A stretch of 61,705 nucleotides of DNA, from positions 1-61,705 of the forward strand of contig JBKQHQ010000194.1 of assembly GCA_052148715.1 (NCBI GenBank). Reading direction: 5' to 3'. Origin of the DNA: JBKQHQ01 sp052148715 (GTDB taxonomy: Bacteria > Pseudomonadota > Alphaproteobacteria > Rhizobiales > Xanthobacteraceae). The translations under genes were made by a program, and so were the position numbers. The stretch's first letter is position 1, and every line of letters begins with the position of its first letter. Below, piece by piece: positions 41,726 through 50,605 of the stretch. Below the pieces are notes generated by a model. It saw only the letters and a list, made by a program, of their open reading frames with translations, was not told the origin of the DNA and did not search any database.

Positions 41726-41935
41726 CATCCCGGGCAGCCCAAGACGGATGTTTCCGACTTGGGCCAATAACGATTTGCCGAAGTCGGGAACACCCGACGT
41801 CGGCGTGCCCGGGACCCATCTCAACGCTAGCTCCGAGCGGCGGAGTTTGGTTCCTCGGCCACCGTGGCGCTCAGTTTCAACTAATCAACGCCGGAGTCTG
41901 CGGCTCCATAGGTCCCGGGCACAAGGCCCGGGATG
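41726..41935. repeat. Large composite palindromic intergenic element
   Basis: Nested and side-by-side inverted repeats fill most of this convergent gap. Outer arms CATCCCGGGC (41726-41735) and GCCCGGGATG (41926-41935) enclose a hairpin GCCCAAG / CTTGGGC (41737-41743, 41758-41764), a second hairpin built on TCGGG AACA CCCGA near 41783-41797, and long-range arms GTGCCCGGGACC (41805-41816) and GGTCCCGGGCAC (41911-41922). The right end can also fold locally (TCCCGGGC / GCCCGGGA, 41913-41920, 41926-41933). It may be a family of dispersed repeats. Confidence 0.65.
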
Positions 41936-41966
41936 ACATCCGAGATGGCCGCGCGACCCATCGTCG

Positions 41967-42668
41967 TCAGGCGGGTTTGCCGAAGCGATCATCGAGGGCG
42001 TAACCGGATCCGCGCACGGTGCGGATCGGATCGTCGGCATGTCCGCGGTTCAGCGCCTTGCGCAGGCGGCCGACATGGACGTCCACCGTTCGCTCGTCGA
42101 TATAAACTTCGTTGCCCCAGACGCCGTCGAGCAGTTGCTCGCGCGAGAACACGCGCCCGGGCCGTTCCATCAGGAATTCGAGCAGCCGGTACTCGGTGGG
42201 CCCGAGATCGATCGGCCGACCGGAGCGCGATACCCGCTTCTTGTCGCGGTCGAGCTCGATGTCGCCGAACCCGAGCACGGTCGACACCCGCTCGGGGCTC
42301 GAGCGACGCAGCAACGCGCGTACGCGCGCGATGAGCTCCGGAACCGAGAACGGTTTGACCACGTAATCGTCGGCACCGGTAGTCAGACCGCGCACGCGCT
42401 CACTCTCCTCGCCGCGCGCCGTCAGCATGATGATCGGTAATTGCCGACTTTCCGGCCGCATGCGCAGGCGCCGGCACAGCTCAATGCCGGAGAGGCCCGG
42501 GAGCATCCAATCGAGCACCACGAGATCGGGAATGTGCTCCCTGAGCCGGGTGTCGGCATCGTCACCGCGGGCGACCGTCTCGACTTCGTAGCCCTCGGCC
42601 TCCAGATTGTAACGCAAGAGGAGCGTCAACGGCTCCTCGTCCTCAACGATCAGGATGCGCGCGCTCAT
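41967..42668 (-). CDS. phoB: Phosphate regulon response regulator PhoB
   Basis: A 233-residue OmpR-type regulator. The receiver has acidic residues DE near the start, phospho-acceptor Asp53 in VVLDWMLPG and KPF; the C-terminal winged helix ends VDVHVGRLRKALNRGHADDPIRTVRGSGYALD. It is the last gene of the pst cluster and should bind the Pho box before pstS. Confidence 0.95.
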   Translation of the reverse strand: MSARILIVEDEEPLTLLLRYNLEAEGYEVETVARGDDADTRLREHIPDLVVLDWMLPGLSGIELCRRLRMRPESRQLPIIMLTARGEESERVRGLTTGADDYVVKPFSVPELIARVRALLRRSSPERVSTVLGFGDIELDRDKKRVSRSGRPIDLGPTEYRLLEFLMERPGRVFSREQLLDGVWGNEVYIDERTVDVHVGRLRKALNRGHADDPIRTVRGSGYALDDRFGKPA

Positions 42669-42686
42669 ACCGATCGCTCACTTGCA

Positions 42687-43430
42687 TCACCCCTGGTGTG
42701 ACAGTGCGACAAGACTCGTCGTGTCCCCCTTCGGCCGCGGCTCGCCAATGGGCTGTCCTTTGATCATGAAATGCACGGTCTCGGCGATGTTGGTCGCGTG
42801 GTCGCCCATGCGCTCGATGTTCTTAGCGCAGAACAGCAGATGGATGCAGAAACCGATGTTGCGCGGATCTTCCATCATGTAGGTCAGCAGCTCGCGGAAC
42901 AGCGAGGTGCACATGGCATCAATCTCTTCGTCGCCCTTCCAGACCGCCACCGCCTTGTCGACGTCGCGGCGGCCGTAACTGTCGAGCACATCCGTCAGCT
43001 GGTTGAGCACCAGCTCGGCCATATGCTCGACCCCGCGGATCAGCTTGGGCGGCGGAAACTCGCCGTTGAGGGCAATCACGCGCTTGCCGATGTTCTTGGC
43101 CAAGTCGCCGATCCGCTCCAGGTCGTTGGACACGCGCAGCGCGCTGACGATCTCACGCAGGTCGATCGCCATCGGCTGGCGGCGGGCGAGCGTCATGATG
43201 GCCTTGTCTTCGATCTCGTGCTGGATCGCATCGATGGTTGCATCCACGGTGATGACGCGCTTGGCGAGCTCGGTGTCGCGCTTGGCGAGCGCATCGACCG
43301 AATCGCCGATCTCCTTTTCGGCAAGGCCGCCCATTTCGGCGACCATCCGCGCCAGATCCTGCAGGTCGGAATCGAACGACTTGATCGTATGCTCGGACGT
43401 CATTAGGTGCTGTTCCTGTACGCTAGACAT
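42687..43430 (-). CDS. phoU: PhoU, pst-operon copy
   Basis: A 247-residue PhoU with both helical repeats, including ARRQPMAIDLREIVSALRVSNDLERIGDLAKNIGKR and CAKNIERMGDHATNIAET. It couples the state of the Pst transporter to PhoR. The start at 43430 lies eight bases after the pstB stop; a start nine codons later is possible. Similar in length and motif layout to the first phoU at 10.1 kb but clearly diverged. Confidence 0.95.
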   Translation of the reverse strand: MSSVQEQHLMTSEHTIKSFDSDLQDLARMVAEMGGLAEKEIGDSVDALAKRDTELAKRVITVDATIDAIQHEIEDKAIMTLARRQPMAIDLREIVSALRVSNDLERIGDLAKNIGKRVIALNGEFPPPKLIRGVEHMAELVLNQLTDVLDSYGRRDVDKAVAVWKGDEEIDAMCTSLFRELLTYMMEDPRNIGFCIHLLFCAKNIERMGDHATNIAETVHFMIKGQPIGEPRPKGDTTSLVALSHQG

Positions 43431-43437
43431 GGCCCGT

Positions 43438-44280
43438 TCACCCGAACCGTCCGGTGATGTAGTCTTGCGTGCGTCGGTCGCTCGGCGAGGTAAACATGCG
43501 GCTCGTCGGACCGAACTCGACAAGCTCACCTAGATACATGAAGGCCGTGAAATCCGACACCCGCGCCGCCTGCTGCATGTTATGGGTGACGATGGCAATC
43601 GTGTAGTCGTCCTTCAGCTCGTCGATCAGCTCCTCGATCTTGGCGGTTGAGATCGGATCGAGTGCCGAGCAAGGCTCATCGAACAGAATCACGTCGGGCC
43701 GCACCGCGATGGTGCGCGCAATGCAGAGCCGCTGCTGCTGGCCGCCCGACAGGCTTAGCCCATTGGCGGCGAGCTTGTCCTTCACCTCTTCCCAGAGCGC
43801 CCCGCGCCGCAGGGCACTCTCGACCCGCGAGTCCAACTCCGACCTCGAGAGGCGCTCGTAAAGCCGCACGCCGAACGCGATATTGTCATAAATCGACATC
43901 GGAAACGGGGTCGGCTTCTGAAACACCATGCCGATCCGCGCCCGCAAATAATTGAGGTCTTGCTTGGACGAGAGGATATCATCGCGATCCAGCATGACCT
44001 CACCCTCGGCACGCTGGTGCGGATAGAGGTCGTAGATTCGATTCAACACCCGCAGCAATGTCGATTTGCCGCAGCCCGACGGTCCGATAAAGGCGGTCAC
44101 CTTATTGGCGTAGAGGGACAGGTTAATATCCTTCAGCGCGCGGCTGTCCCCGTAGTAGAAGTTGAGGCGGCGGACCGTAACCTTTTCCGGCAGGCCCGCC
44201 GTGTCGACAGCGGCATGCATCGCCTGGGGAACAGCAACGTTGGTGACGTTGGTGACATTAGCAGCGTTCGTGACGTTCAT
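43438..44280 (-). CDS. pstB: Phosphate ABC transporter ATPase
   Basis: A 280-residue PstB with Walker A GPSGCGKST, signature LSGGQQQR, Walker B ILFDEPCSALDPIST and switch VTHNMQQA. The start overlaps the pstA stop (ATGA). The first residues MNVTNAANVTNVTNV form a short tandem repeat that is not part of the usual PstB N-terminus. Confidence 0.96.
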   Translation of the reverse strand: MNVTNAANVTNVTNVAVPQAMHAAVDTAGLPEKVTVRRLNFYYGDSRALKDINLSLYANKVTAFIGPSGCGKSTLLRVLNRIYDLYPHQRAEGEVMLDRDDILSSKQDLNYLRARIGMVFQKPTPFPMSIYDNIAFGVRLYERLSRSELDSRVESALRRGALWEEVKDKLAANGLSLSGGQQQRLCIARTIAVRPDVILFDEPCSALDPISTAKIEELIDELKDDYTIAIVTHNMQQAARVSDFTAFMYLGELVEFGPTSRMFTSPSDRRTQDYITGRFG

Positions 44281-45122
44281 GACGAATTTCTCGATCCTGC
44301 GAGGGCGCGCGCGGTGATGCTCAGGGCAAGGACGGCGATGGTGATGATCAACGCTCCGGTCCAGGCCAGCTTCTGCCAATCCTTGTAGGGGCTGAGCGCA
44401 AACTGGAAGATGACGACCGGCAGGCTTGCCATTGGCGCATTGACGTTGACACTCCAGAACTGATTGTTCAGCGCCGTGAACAGCAGCGGCGCAGTTTCGC
44501 CGCTGATCCGAGCGACGGCCAAGAGGACGCCGGTGAGCATGCCGGCCCGCGCCGCACGGTACGCGACACGCCGGATCACGACGGCCCGGGACAGGCCCAA
44601 CGCCGACGCCGCCTCCCGCAACGAGTTCGGCACCAGCATCAGCATGTCCTCGGTGGTGCGCACGACGACGGGAACGACAAGCACGGCCAGCGCGATGGCT
44701 CCGGCCCAGCCGGAGAAATGCCCCATCGCCCTAACCATGACTTCATACACGAACAGTCCGATTACGATGGAGGGAGCGCTCAGCAGAATGTCGTTGATGA
44801 ACCGCACCACCATGCTCAGTTTGTCGTGGCGTCCATACTCGGCCATGTACGTTCCAGCTAGGATCCCGAGTGGCGTGCCGATCGCCACCGCGATCGCCGT
44901 CAAGATCAGGCTTCCGATGATCGGGTTGAGCAGGCCTCCATCGGAACCGGGCGGCGGCGTCATCTCGGTGAACACTGCCAGCGATAGACCGCTGAAGCCC
45001 TTATATAGCAGCTCGCCGAGGATCAACACCAGCCAACCGAGACCGATCACAGTAGCTCCCAGCGAGAGCGACATGGCGAGCGCGTTGCGGAAGCGGCGGC
45101 CGGCATAGAGGTCATTGGGCAT
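44277..45122 (-). CDS. pstA: Phosphate ABC transporter permease PstA
   Basis: A 281-residue membrane protein with about six segments and the coupling region LREAASALGLSRAVVIRRVAYRAARAGMLTGVLLAVARISGETAPLLFTA. Three bases separate it from pstC, and it overlaps pstB by four, so the genes are co-translated. Confidence 0.95.
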   Translation of the reverse strand: MPNDLYAGRRFRNALAMSLSLGATVIGLGWLVLILGELLYKGFSGLSLAVFTEMTPPPGSDGGLLNPIIGSLILTAIAVAIGTPLGILAGTYMAEYGRHDKLSMVVRFINDILLSAPSIVIGLFVYEVMVRAMGHFSGWAGAIALAVLVVPVVVRTTEDMLMLVPNSLREAASALGLSRAVVIRRVAYRAARAGMLTGVLLAVARISGETAPLLFTALNNQFWSVNVNAPMASLPVVIFQFALSPYKDWQKLAWTGALIITIAVLALSITARALAGSRNSS

Positions 45123-45125
45123 GGC

Positions 45126-46175
45126 TCACCCTCCCACTCGGCGTTCGATCCGCATCAGCAAGTAGCGGGCACATGCAAGCACGATGAACGTAATGAGAAA
45201 GAGGATGAGCCCGAGGGCGATCAGCGATGATTGGTAGAGCGCGCCATAGGCTTCGGTGAACTCATTGGCAATCGATGCCGAGATGGTTGTGCCGGGCGCC
45301 AGCAGCGAACTCGCGATGCGGTGCGAGTTGCCGATAACGAAGGTCACCGCCATCGTCTCCCCGAGCGCCCGGCCAAGGGCAAGCATGATGCCGCCGATGA
45401 CCCCGACGCGCGTGTAGGGAAGGACGACGTATCGAAAGACTTCCCAGGTCGTGCTGCCGACACCGAAGGCAGCCTCCTTGAGCACCGGCGGAACGGCTTC
45501 GAACACATCGCGCGAAATCGAGGTGATGAACGGCAGCACCATGATGGCGAGAACCAGGCTGGCGGCCAGAATGCCGATCCCGTAGGGCGGCCCGGCGAAC
45601 AGCGTCGACAGGACCGGTACGCCGCCCAAGAGGCTGATCAGAGACGGCTGGCCCGGCAGAAACGGGATCGGTAGCGCAAACGTATCGCGCAGCACCGGCG
45701 CGAACACGAACAGGCCCCAGATGCCGTAGATGATGCTCGGAATGCCCGCCAGCAACTCGATGGCGATGCCGATCGGGCGGCGCAGCCACATCGGGCAAAT
45801 CTCGGTCAGAAACACGGCGATCAGCAAGCCGATCGGCACGGCGATGAGCATGGCGATAAAGGATGTGACGATGGTGCCGTAAATCGGGGCGATCGCACCG
45901 AATTTTTCGGTGACCGGATTCCAGGTCTCTCCGATCAGAAAACCGAGGCCGAATGTGCTTAACGCCGGGTAGGCGCCCTTAACCAGGGCGAGAATGACTC
46001 CGCCAAGAATGACCAGGACCGTAACCGCCGCCAACCGGGTCAAGGTGTGGAAGATCAGATCGTCGCGCCGAAGCTGCTTGAGGACCCACGATCGAGACGC
46101 GGGCTCTGCGGTTGTCGCCGGTTCACCCTGGAGCGCGACATCAACCACGGACTGCCTCCTGACACGTTGCGCCAT
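45126..46175 (-). CDS. pstC: Phosphate ABC transporter permease PstC
   Basis: A 349-residue membrane protein with PstC features WNPVTEKFGAIAPIYGTIVTSFIAMLIAVPIGLLIAVFLTEICP and EAAFGVGSTTWEVFRYVVLPYTRVGVIGGIMLALGRALGETMAVTFVIGNS. Its N-terminus is about 40 residues longer than the first membrane segment needs. The start at 46175 is chosen by length; the frame runs back into the hairpin region. Confidence 0.94.
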   Translation of the reverse strand: MAQRVRRQSVVDVALQGEPATTAEPASRSWVLKQLRRDDLIFHTLTRLAAVTVLVILGGVILALVKGAYPALSTFGLGFLIGETWNPVTEKFGAIAPIYGTIVTSFIAMLIAVPIGLLIAVFLTEICPMWLRRPIGIAIELLAGIPSIIYGIWGLFVFAPVLRDTFALPIPFLPGQPSLISLLGGVPVLSTLFAGPPYGIGILAASLVLAIMVLPFITSISRDVFEAVPPVLKEAAFGVGSTTWEVFRYVVLPYTRVGVIGGIMLALGRALGETMAVTFVIGNSHRIASSLLAPGTTISASIANEFTEAYGALYQSSLIALGLILFLITFIVLACARYLLMRIERRVGG

Positions 46176-46274
46176 CGAGCTCCCCGATCCGCGATTCTGA
46201 GGGGCCCCAGTCAAGCGGCCAGCACAGGGCCGCACAAGCCGTCTGCAACATTTTTTTCCAGGCGGAACCAACGA

Positions 46275-46302
46275 GGGAAAAGGCGCTGGAGCGCCTTTTC
46301 CC
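46275..46302. terminator. 13-bp hairpin between pstS and pstC
   Basis: Perfect arms GGGAAAAGGCGCT (46275-46287) and AGCGCCTTTTCCC (46290-46302) have only GG between them, so the top pairs must open. It lies 22 bp after the pstS stop. There is no T-run directly behind it on the minus strand, so it more likely protects the pstS mRNA end or partly terminates, giving more PstS than PstCAB. Confidence 0.65.
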
Positions 46303-46323
46303 GATCTGGTACTGAGCCAATAG

Positions 46324-47331
46324 TTAGTGCTTTACCTCGGCCCACGCCTTCTTGATGGCGTCTACGGCCTTGGCGGGCATCGGCAGGTAATCGAGGCCCT
46401 CCGCGAGCGGGGTGCCTTTGCTGTAAGCCCACTCGAAGAATTTGAGCGCCTCGGCAGCTGCCGCGGGATCCTTCGGCTCCTTCGGGATCAGGATGAAGGT
46501 GCCCCCGACGATCGGCCAAGCGTCCGCACCGGCTTGATCGGTTATCACAACTTCGAAGCCCGGCGTGCCGGCCCAATCCGCGTTCTCGGCGGCGGCGGCG
46601 AAGGAGGCGGGCGTCGGCGCAACCGTCTTGCCGTCCTTGTTCACCATTTTCGTGAAAGTGAGACTGTTCTGCTTGGCATATGCCGACTCCACGTAACCAA
46701 TCGACGCTTTGGTCTGGGACACGGTGGCGGCAACGCCCTCATTGCCTTTGCCGCCGACGCCAACCGGCCACTCAACCGAGGTATCCGAGCCGACCTTCTT
46801 CCACTCCGGGCTCACTTTCGACAGGTAGTTGGTAAAGATGAAGGTCGTCCCCGATCCGTCCGAGCGATGCACAACAGTGATCGCATCGGCCGGCAGCTTG
46901 GCGCTGGGGTTCAGCTTGGCGATCGCCGGATCATTCCAAGTCTTCACTTCGCCGAGATAGATCTTGGCGAGCGTCGGCCCGTCGATGACAAGGTCGCCGG
47001 GTTTGATCCCTTCGAGGTTGACCACCGGTACGACGCCGCCCATCACGGTCGGAAACTGAACCAGACCATTCTTGGCCAAGTCGGCTTGCGACAGCGGCTT
47101 ATCGCTGGCGCCGAATGTTACGGTCCGGTCTTCAACCTGCTTGATGCCGGCGCCGGAGCCGATCGACTGGTAGTTGATGGCGACGCCACTCTCCTTCTTG
47201 TAAGCGTCCGCCCATTTAGCATAGACCGGAGCCGGGAACGAAGCGCCCGCGCCGGAAACCTCGGCGGCGCCAGCGGCCGCGAACGGCGCGGCGACCACCC
47301 CAGCAACGATTAACGTCTTCAAGACTTTCAC
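46324..47331 (-). CDS. pstS: Phosphate-binding periplasmic protein PstS
   Basis: A 335-residue exported phosphate receptor. Signal peptide ends AAGAAEVSGAGASFP; phosphate-site residues are in QSIGSGAGIKQ, FGASDKPLS and HRSDGSGTTFIF. First gene of the pstSCAB-phoU-phoB run, 211 bp after a Pho box. A second pstS lies at 60.6 kb. Confidence 0.96.
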   Translation of the reverse strand: MKVLKTLIVAGVVAAPFAAAGAAEVSGAGASFPAPVYAKWADAYKKESGVAINYQSIGSGAGIKQVEDRTVTFGASDKPLSQADLAKNGLVQFPTVMGGVVPVVNLEGIKPGDLVIDGPTLAKIYLGEVKTWNDPAIAKLNPSAKLPADAITVVHRSDGSGTTFIFTNYLSKVSPEWKKVGSDTSVEWPVGVGGKGNEGVAATVSQTKASIGYVESAYAKQNSLTFTKMVNKDGKTVAPTPASFAAAAENADWAGTPGFEVVITDQAGADAWPIVGGTFILIPKEPKDPAAAAEALKFFEWAYSKGTPLAEGLDYLPMPAKAVDAIKKAWAEVKH

Positions 47332-47541
47332 GAGCTCTCTCCTTCGTTAAAGCCAGAGTAACCGGACGCGGGTCCAAAAGATCCCGCGCCGACCTGCCTG
47401 GGCTTTCTGTTATTTTCGATTATGGCTTCGTAATTGACGGTAATGGAGTACGCGGCGGACACCCCGAAGCCAGTCAGTGCACCGACGCGCTTGAACGCCG
47501 CGACCTCTAAACCTCTTACGTCATCGTTCTATGATTGATTA

Positions 47542-47559
47542 ATGACAACCGGATGACAG
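47542..47559 (-). promoter_or_regulatory. Pho box upstream of pstS
   Basis: On the minus strand CTGTCAT-CCGG-TTGTCAT is a near-perfect PhoB-binding direct repeat with 11-bp period. A CATAGA element about eight bases further (47533-47528) could serve as -10. It begins directly after the phoR stop codon, so pstS has its own PhoB-controlled promoter. Confidence 0.88.
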
Positions 47560-47560
47560 T

Positions 47561-48901
47561 CTAAGCAGCTGGATTCATTGACGAAACACTGACTTCCCCG
47601 ACCTTGCTCACGCTCGGCAGGCGCACCGTGAAGGTGGCGCCGGAGCCAAGCACGCTATCGATATCGAGCTTGCCCCGGTGCCGATTGAGAATGTGCTTGA
47701 CCAGCGCGAGCCCTAACCCGGTGCCGCCCTGAGCGCGGCTTTCCGTAACGTCCACCCGGTAGAACCGCTCGGTCAGCCGCGGCAGGTGCTCGCGCGCAAT
47801 TCCCGGCCCGTAGTCGCGCACCGACACGCGCGCCTCGCCTTGGCCCTCGGACGCTTCGACCTGGGCAAAGCTGATCTCGACCCGTTTGCCGGCGGCGCCG
47901 TATTTCAACGCGTTCTCAATAAGGTTCTCGAATACGCTGATCAGCTCGTCGCGATCGCCGAGCACCATGAATGGTTGATCAGGTCCGTGGATCTGGATCT
48001 TGACACCGGAATCGCGCGACAGCGTCTCCAGGCTGTCTCTGACCTGACGGACGATCGAGACGAGATCGACGCGGGTCTGCGGCCGCAGATGCGCGTTGAG
48101 CTCGATGCGTGACAGCAGCAGCAGATCGTTGACCAGCCGGGCCATGCGCATGGCTTGCGCATGCATGATCGGCAGGAACCGCTCGCGCGCCTCCTTATCA
48201 TCGCGCGCAGACCCTTGTAAAGTCTCGATAAAGCCGGATAGAGCCGCCAACGGAGTGCGCAACTCGTGACTGGCATTGGCGACGAAGGAGACGCGCATCT
48301 CCTCGACCCGGCGCAGCGCCGTGCGATCGTGAAAGGCCATCAAGATCAGGTCGGAGCGGCGGGAGCCCGGCTGATACTTCAACGGCGCGACGACGACCTC
48401 GAACCATCGGTCGTTGGACCCGCGCAGGACAAATTCGGCGTGTTGCTCCTGGCCTGTCCTGACGGCGCGACGCAGCGCCTCGAGCACATCGGGCATCCGC
48501 AGCCCAAACGAAGCCGCCGGCTCGCCGCGCTGCAGTGCCGGCGCGATTTCTTTAGCCTGGTCGTTGACGGCCACAACCCGCTCATCCCGCGCCAGGGCGA
48601 TGATCGGATCCGGAAGAGCGGCAAGGACAGCTTCGAGCCGCGGGTCGAATGCGTCGAGCGGAGGGCGCTCGGCGACCGTGATCGAGGAGCGGGCGATTGG
48701 GTTGGGGATCCTGCCGATCAGGGCCGCTGCCGCGACCACCGCAAATGCGATAACTGCCTGAAGAATCGAGAGATATCCGAACGTGACGAAGGCGACGAAG
48801 ACGGCCGCGCTGGCGGCGAGCACGTTCCGCGCACGGCGTAGTCGGACGGATGGGCCCCCCCACCAAGACTGCGAACGAGCCACTTCAGTCGTTTCAGGCA
48901 T
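47561..48901 (-). CDS. phoR: Phosphate-regulon sensor histidine kinase PhoR
   Basis: A 446-residue sensor kinase: two membrane segments (about residues 29-75), a PAS-like domain (VLAALPDPIIALARDERVVAVNDQAKEI) and the kinase core with His212 in FVANASHELRTPL, N box ENLIENALKYG, G1 DYGPGIA and G2 GGTGLGLALVKHI. It phosphorylates PhoB when phosphate is scarce. The start at 48901 gives the usual PhoR length; the frame extends upstream without family features. Confidence 0.94.
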   Translation of the reverse strand: MPETTEVARSQSWWGGPSVRLRRARNVLAASAAVFVAFVTFGYLSILQAVIAFAVVAAAALIGRIPNPIARSSITVAERPPLDAFDPRLEAVLAALPDPIIALARDERVVAVNDQAKEIAPALQRGEPAASFGLRMPDVLEALRRAVRTGQEQHAEFVLRGSNDRWFEVVVAPLKYQPGSRRSDLILMAFHDRTALRRVEEMRVSFVANASHELRTPLAALSGFIETLQGSARDDKEARERFLPIMHAQAMRMARLVNDLLLLSRIELNAHLRPQTRVDLVSIVRQVRDSLETLSRDSGVKIQIHGPDQPFMVLGDRDELISVFENLIENALKYGAAGKRVEISFAQVEASEGQGEARVSVRDYGPGIAREHLPRLTERFYRVDVTESRAQGGTGLGLALVKHILNRHRGKLDIDSVLGSGATFTVRLPSVSKVGEVSVSSMNPAA

Positions 48902-49089
48902 CTCACCTCGTCCCGCGATGAACGAGGTTTTAGCGCACCGGCCAGCCGCCGCCAATTCACAAGCGATGACATCTGCCCGGGCTTGCGTCCCGATCGGGAG
49001 CGGCGCCGCGCTGTGCAGAGCAGGCAAAGACGGCCCGGAAGCTTCGATTGGTGCGCGGGCACAATAGGCTGGCTCCGTGCGGCGTGCGC

Positions 49090-50523
49090 TCACCCATACC
49101 GGATCAACCCCATGAAACCCTCATCCTGGTGATCCTGATGATGACAGTGAAACAGCGTATCGCCGGGATTGTCAGCGATGAAGTCGATCTCCGCCTTGGA
49201 GAAACGCGTCATGTTCAGCGTGTCCTTCATCAGCCCGGGCATGTGCTTGTCGCCGACGCTCATGACCTCGAAGGTGTGGCGATGCAGATGCACCGGATGA
49301 TTGTCGCCGCTGTTGTTGGTCATGGCCAGCCGGTAGCGCTTGCCCTTTTGCACGACCAGCATCGGGTTCGTATCGGGCCACGATTTGCCGTTGATGGTCC
49401 AGCGGTTGTAGCCGCCCCGGCCGCCGGGAATTTTATCGAACCTGAGCTCGATCCGCTGGTCCGGCTCGGCGCGCTCAGACGACGCTCCGAAGGCGCTGTA
49501 GTCCCACTCGGCCTGTGCCGGCGCCGACCATTGCGGCTCGCCGCGCTCGCTTGCATATTCGACCACCGCGCCGAGGCCTTTGCCGCGATCCTCGTCGTTG
49601 ACCGCGCCGAGGACCCAGATGCCCGGCCGGTTCATCTCAACCACCGCGTCGGCGCGCTCTCCCGGCGCCAGGGCGATGACCGGAAGCGTGCGCGGCGCCA
49701 GCACCGGATTGCCGTCGAGCGCCACGACGGTGAATTGATGACCGGGCAGCGCGACCGTGATGTTGCGGCTGGCGCTGGCATTGAGGAGACGAAACAGGAC
49801 GCGCTCGCCTTGGCGCACCCGCACCGGCTCGCCGTGACCGAGCATCTTGTCGTTGAACGAGGCCGACGCGTATAGGACTTCAAGGCCGTTATCCGGCGGC
49901 GGACCTTTGCGGAGGTCCTGCATGCTGACCCACGATCCCTCCCAGTGATGCGCCGCGAGCAGCACTTCGCGATCGTAATTGCCGGGATCGTTCGTGGGCT
50001 CGATCAACATGAAGCCGAACAAGCCCGAATAGGTGCTGCGCGACAGATCCTGACCGGCCATATTGTGGCTGTGGTACCAGCGCGTGCCCGAGGGCCTCGG
50101 CGTGAACGAATAGATTTTGCTGCCGCCCTTCGGCACCATCGGCGACCCCTCCTCCATGGCGCCGTCGACCTCGGAGGGAATGAACAGTCCGTGCCAATGC
50201 ACGATATCGTCGACGTCGGTCTCATTGACGACGGCAATGCTCACGGACCGCCCCTCGCGCAGCCGCAGCACCGGCCCGGGCGCCATTCCGTTGAAACCAA
50301 ACGTCTTGATCACTTTGTTGGGCGCAAGCTCGAGCGACACCGGCGTGAGACGCAGCGTGTAATCGGGCTCAACCTTGACCGGAACGGATTGCGCCGCCAC
50401 GCCGATCGGCCATCCCGCGACGGTTAGACTCGCCGCCAGGCCCACCGTGTCGAGCAGAACTTGCCGGCGGCTTGGCTGCAGCAACGATGGTTGCGGATGC
50501 GGCAAACGGTTCGAGGCGGTCAT
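49090..50523 (-). CDS. Multicopper oxidase, exported by Tat
   Basis: A 477-residue three-domain multicopper oxidase (FtsP/CotA/CueO-like). The N-terminus has a twin-arginine signal, SRRQVLL then a hydrophobic stretch. Copper ligands are HWHG, WYHSHN, HPVHLHRH and HCHHQDHQDEGFM. It could oxidise Cu(I), Mn(II) or phenols in the periplasm. No methionine-rich copper loop of CueO type is seen. The genes upstream encode an MFS transporter and other stress proteins. Confidence 0.92.
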   Translation of the reverse strand: MTASNRLPHPQPSLLQPSRRQVLLDTVGLAASLTVAGWPIGVAAQSVPVKVEPDYTLRLTPVSLELAPNKVIKTFGFNGMAPGPVLRLREGRSVSIAVVNETDVDDIVHWHGLFIPSEVDGAMEEGSPMVPKGGSKIYSFTPRPSGTRWYHSHNMAGQDLSRSTYSGLFGFMLIEPTNDPGNYDREVLLAAHHWEGSWVSMQDLRKGPPPDNGLEVLYASASFNDKMLGHGEPVRVRQGERVLFRLLNASASRNITVALPGHQFTVVALDGNPVLAPRTLPVIALAPGERADAVVEMNRPGIWVLGAVNDEDRGKGLGAVVEYASERGEPQWSAPAQAEWDYSAFGASSERAEPDQRIELRFDKIPGGRGGYNRWTINGKSWPDTNPMLVVQKGKRYRLAMTNNSGDNHPVHLHRHTFEVMSVGDKHMPGLMKDTLNMTRFSKAEIDFIADNPGDTLFHCHHQDHQDEGFMGLIRYG

Positions 50524-50605
50524 GGCTCGTCTCCTGGATTTCCTTCAATCTTAGCGCCAACACCATCTTCTCGCGCACTTGGCTGCTCGGGCTGCCAAAC
50601 ACTCG

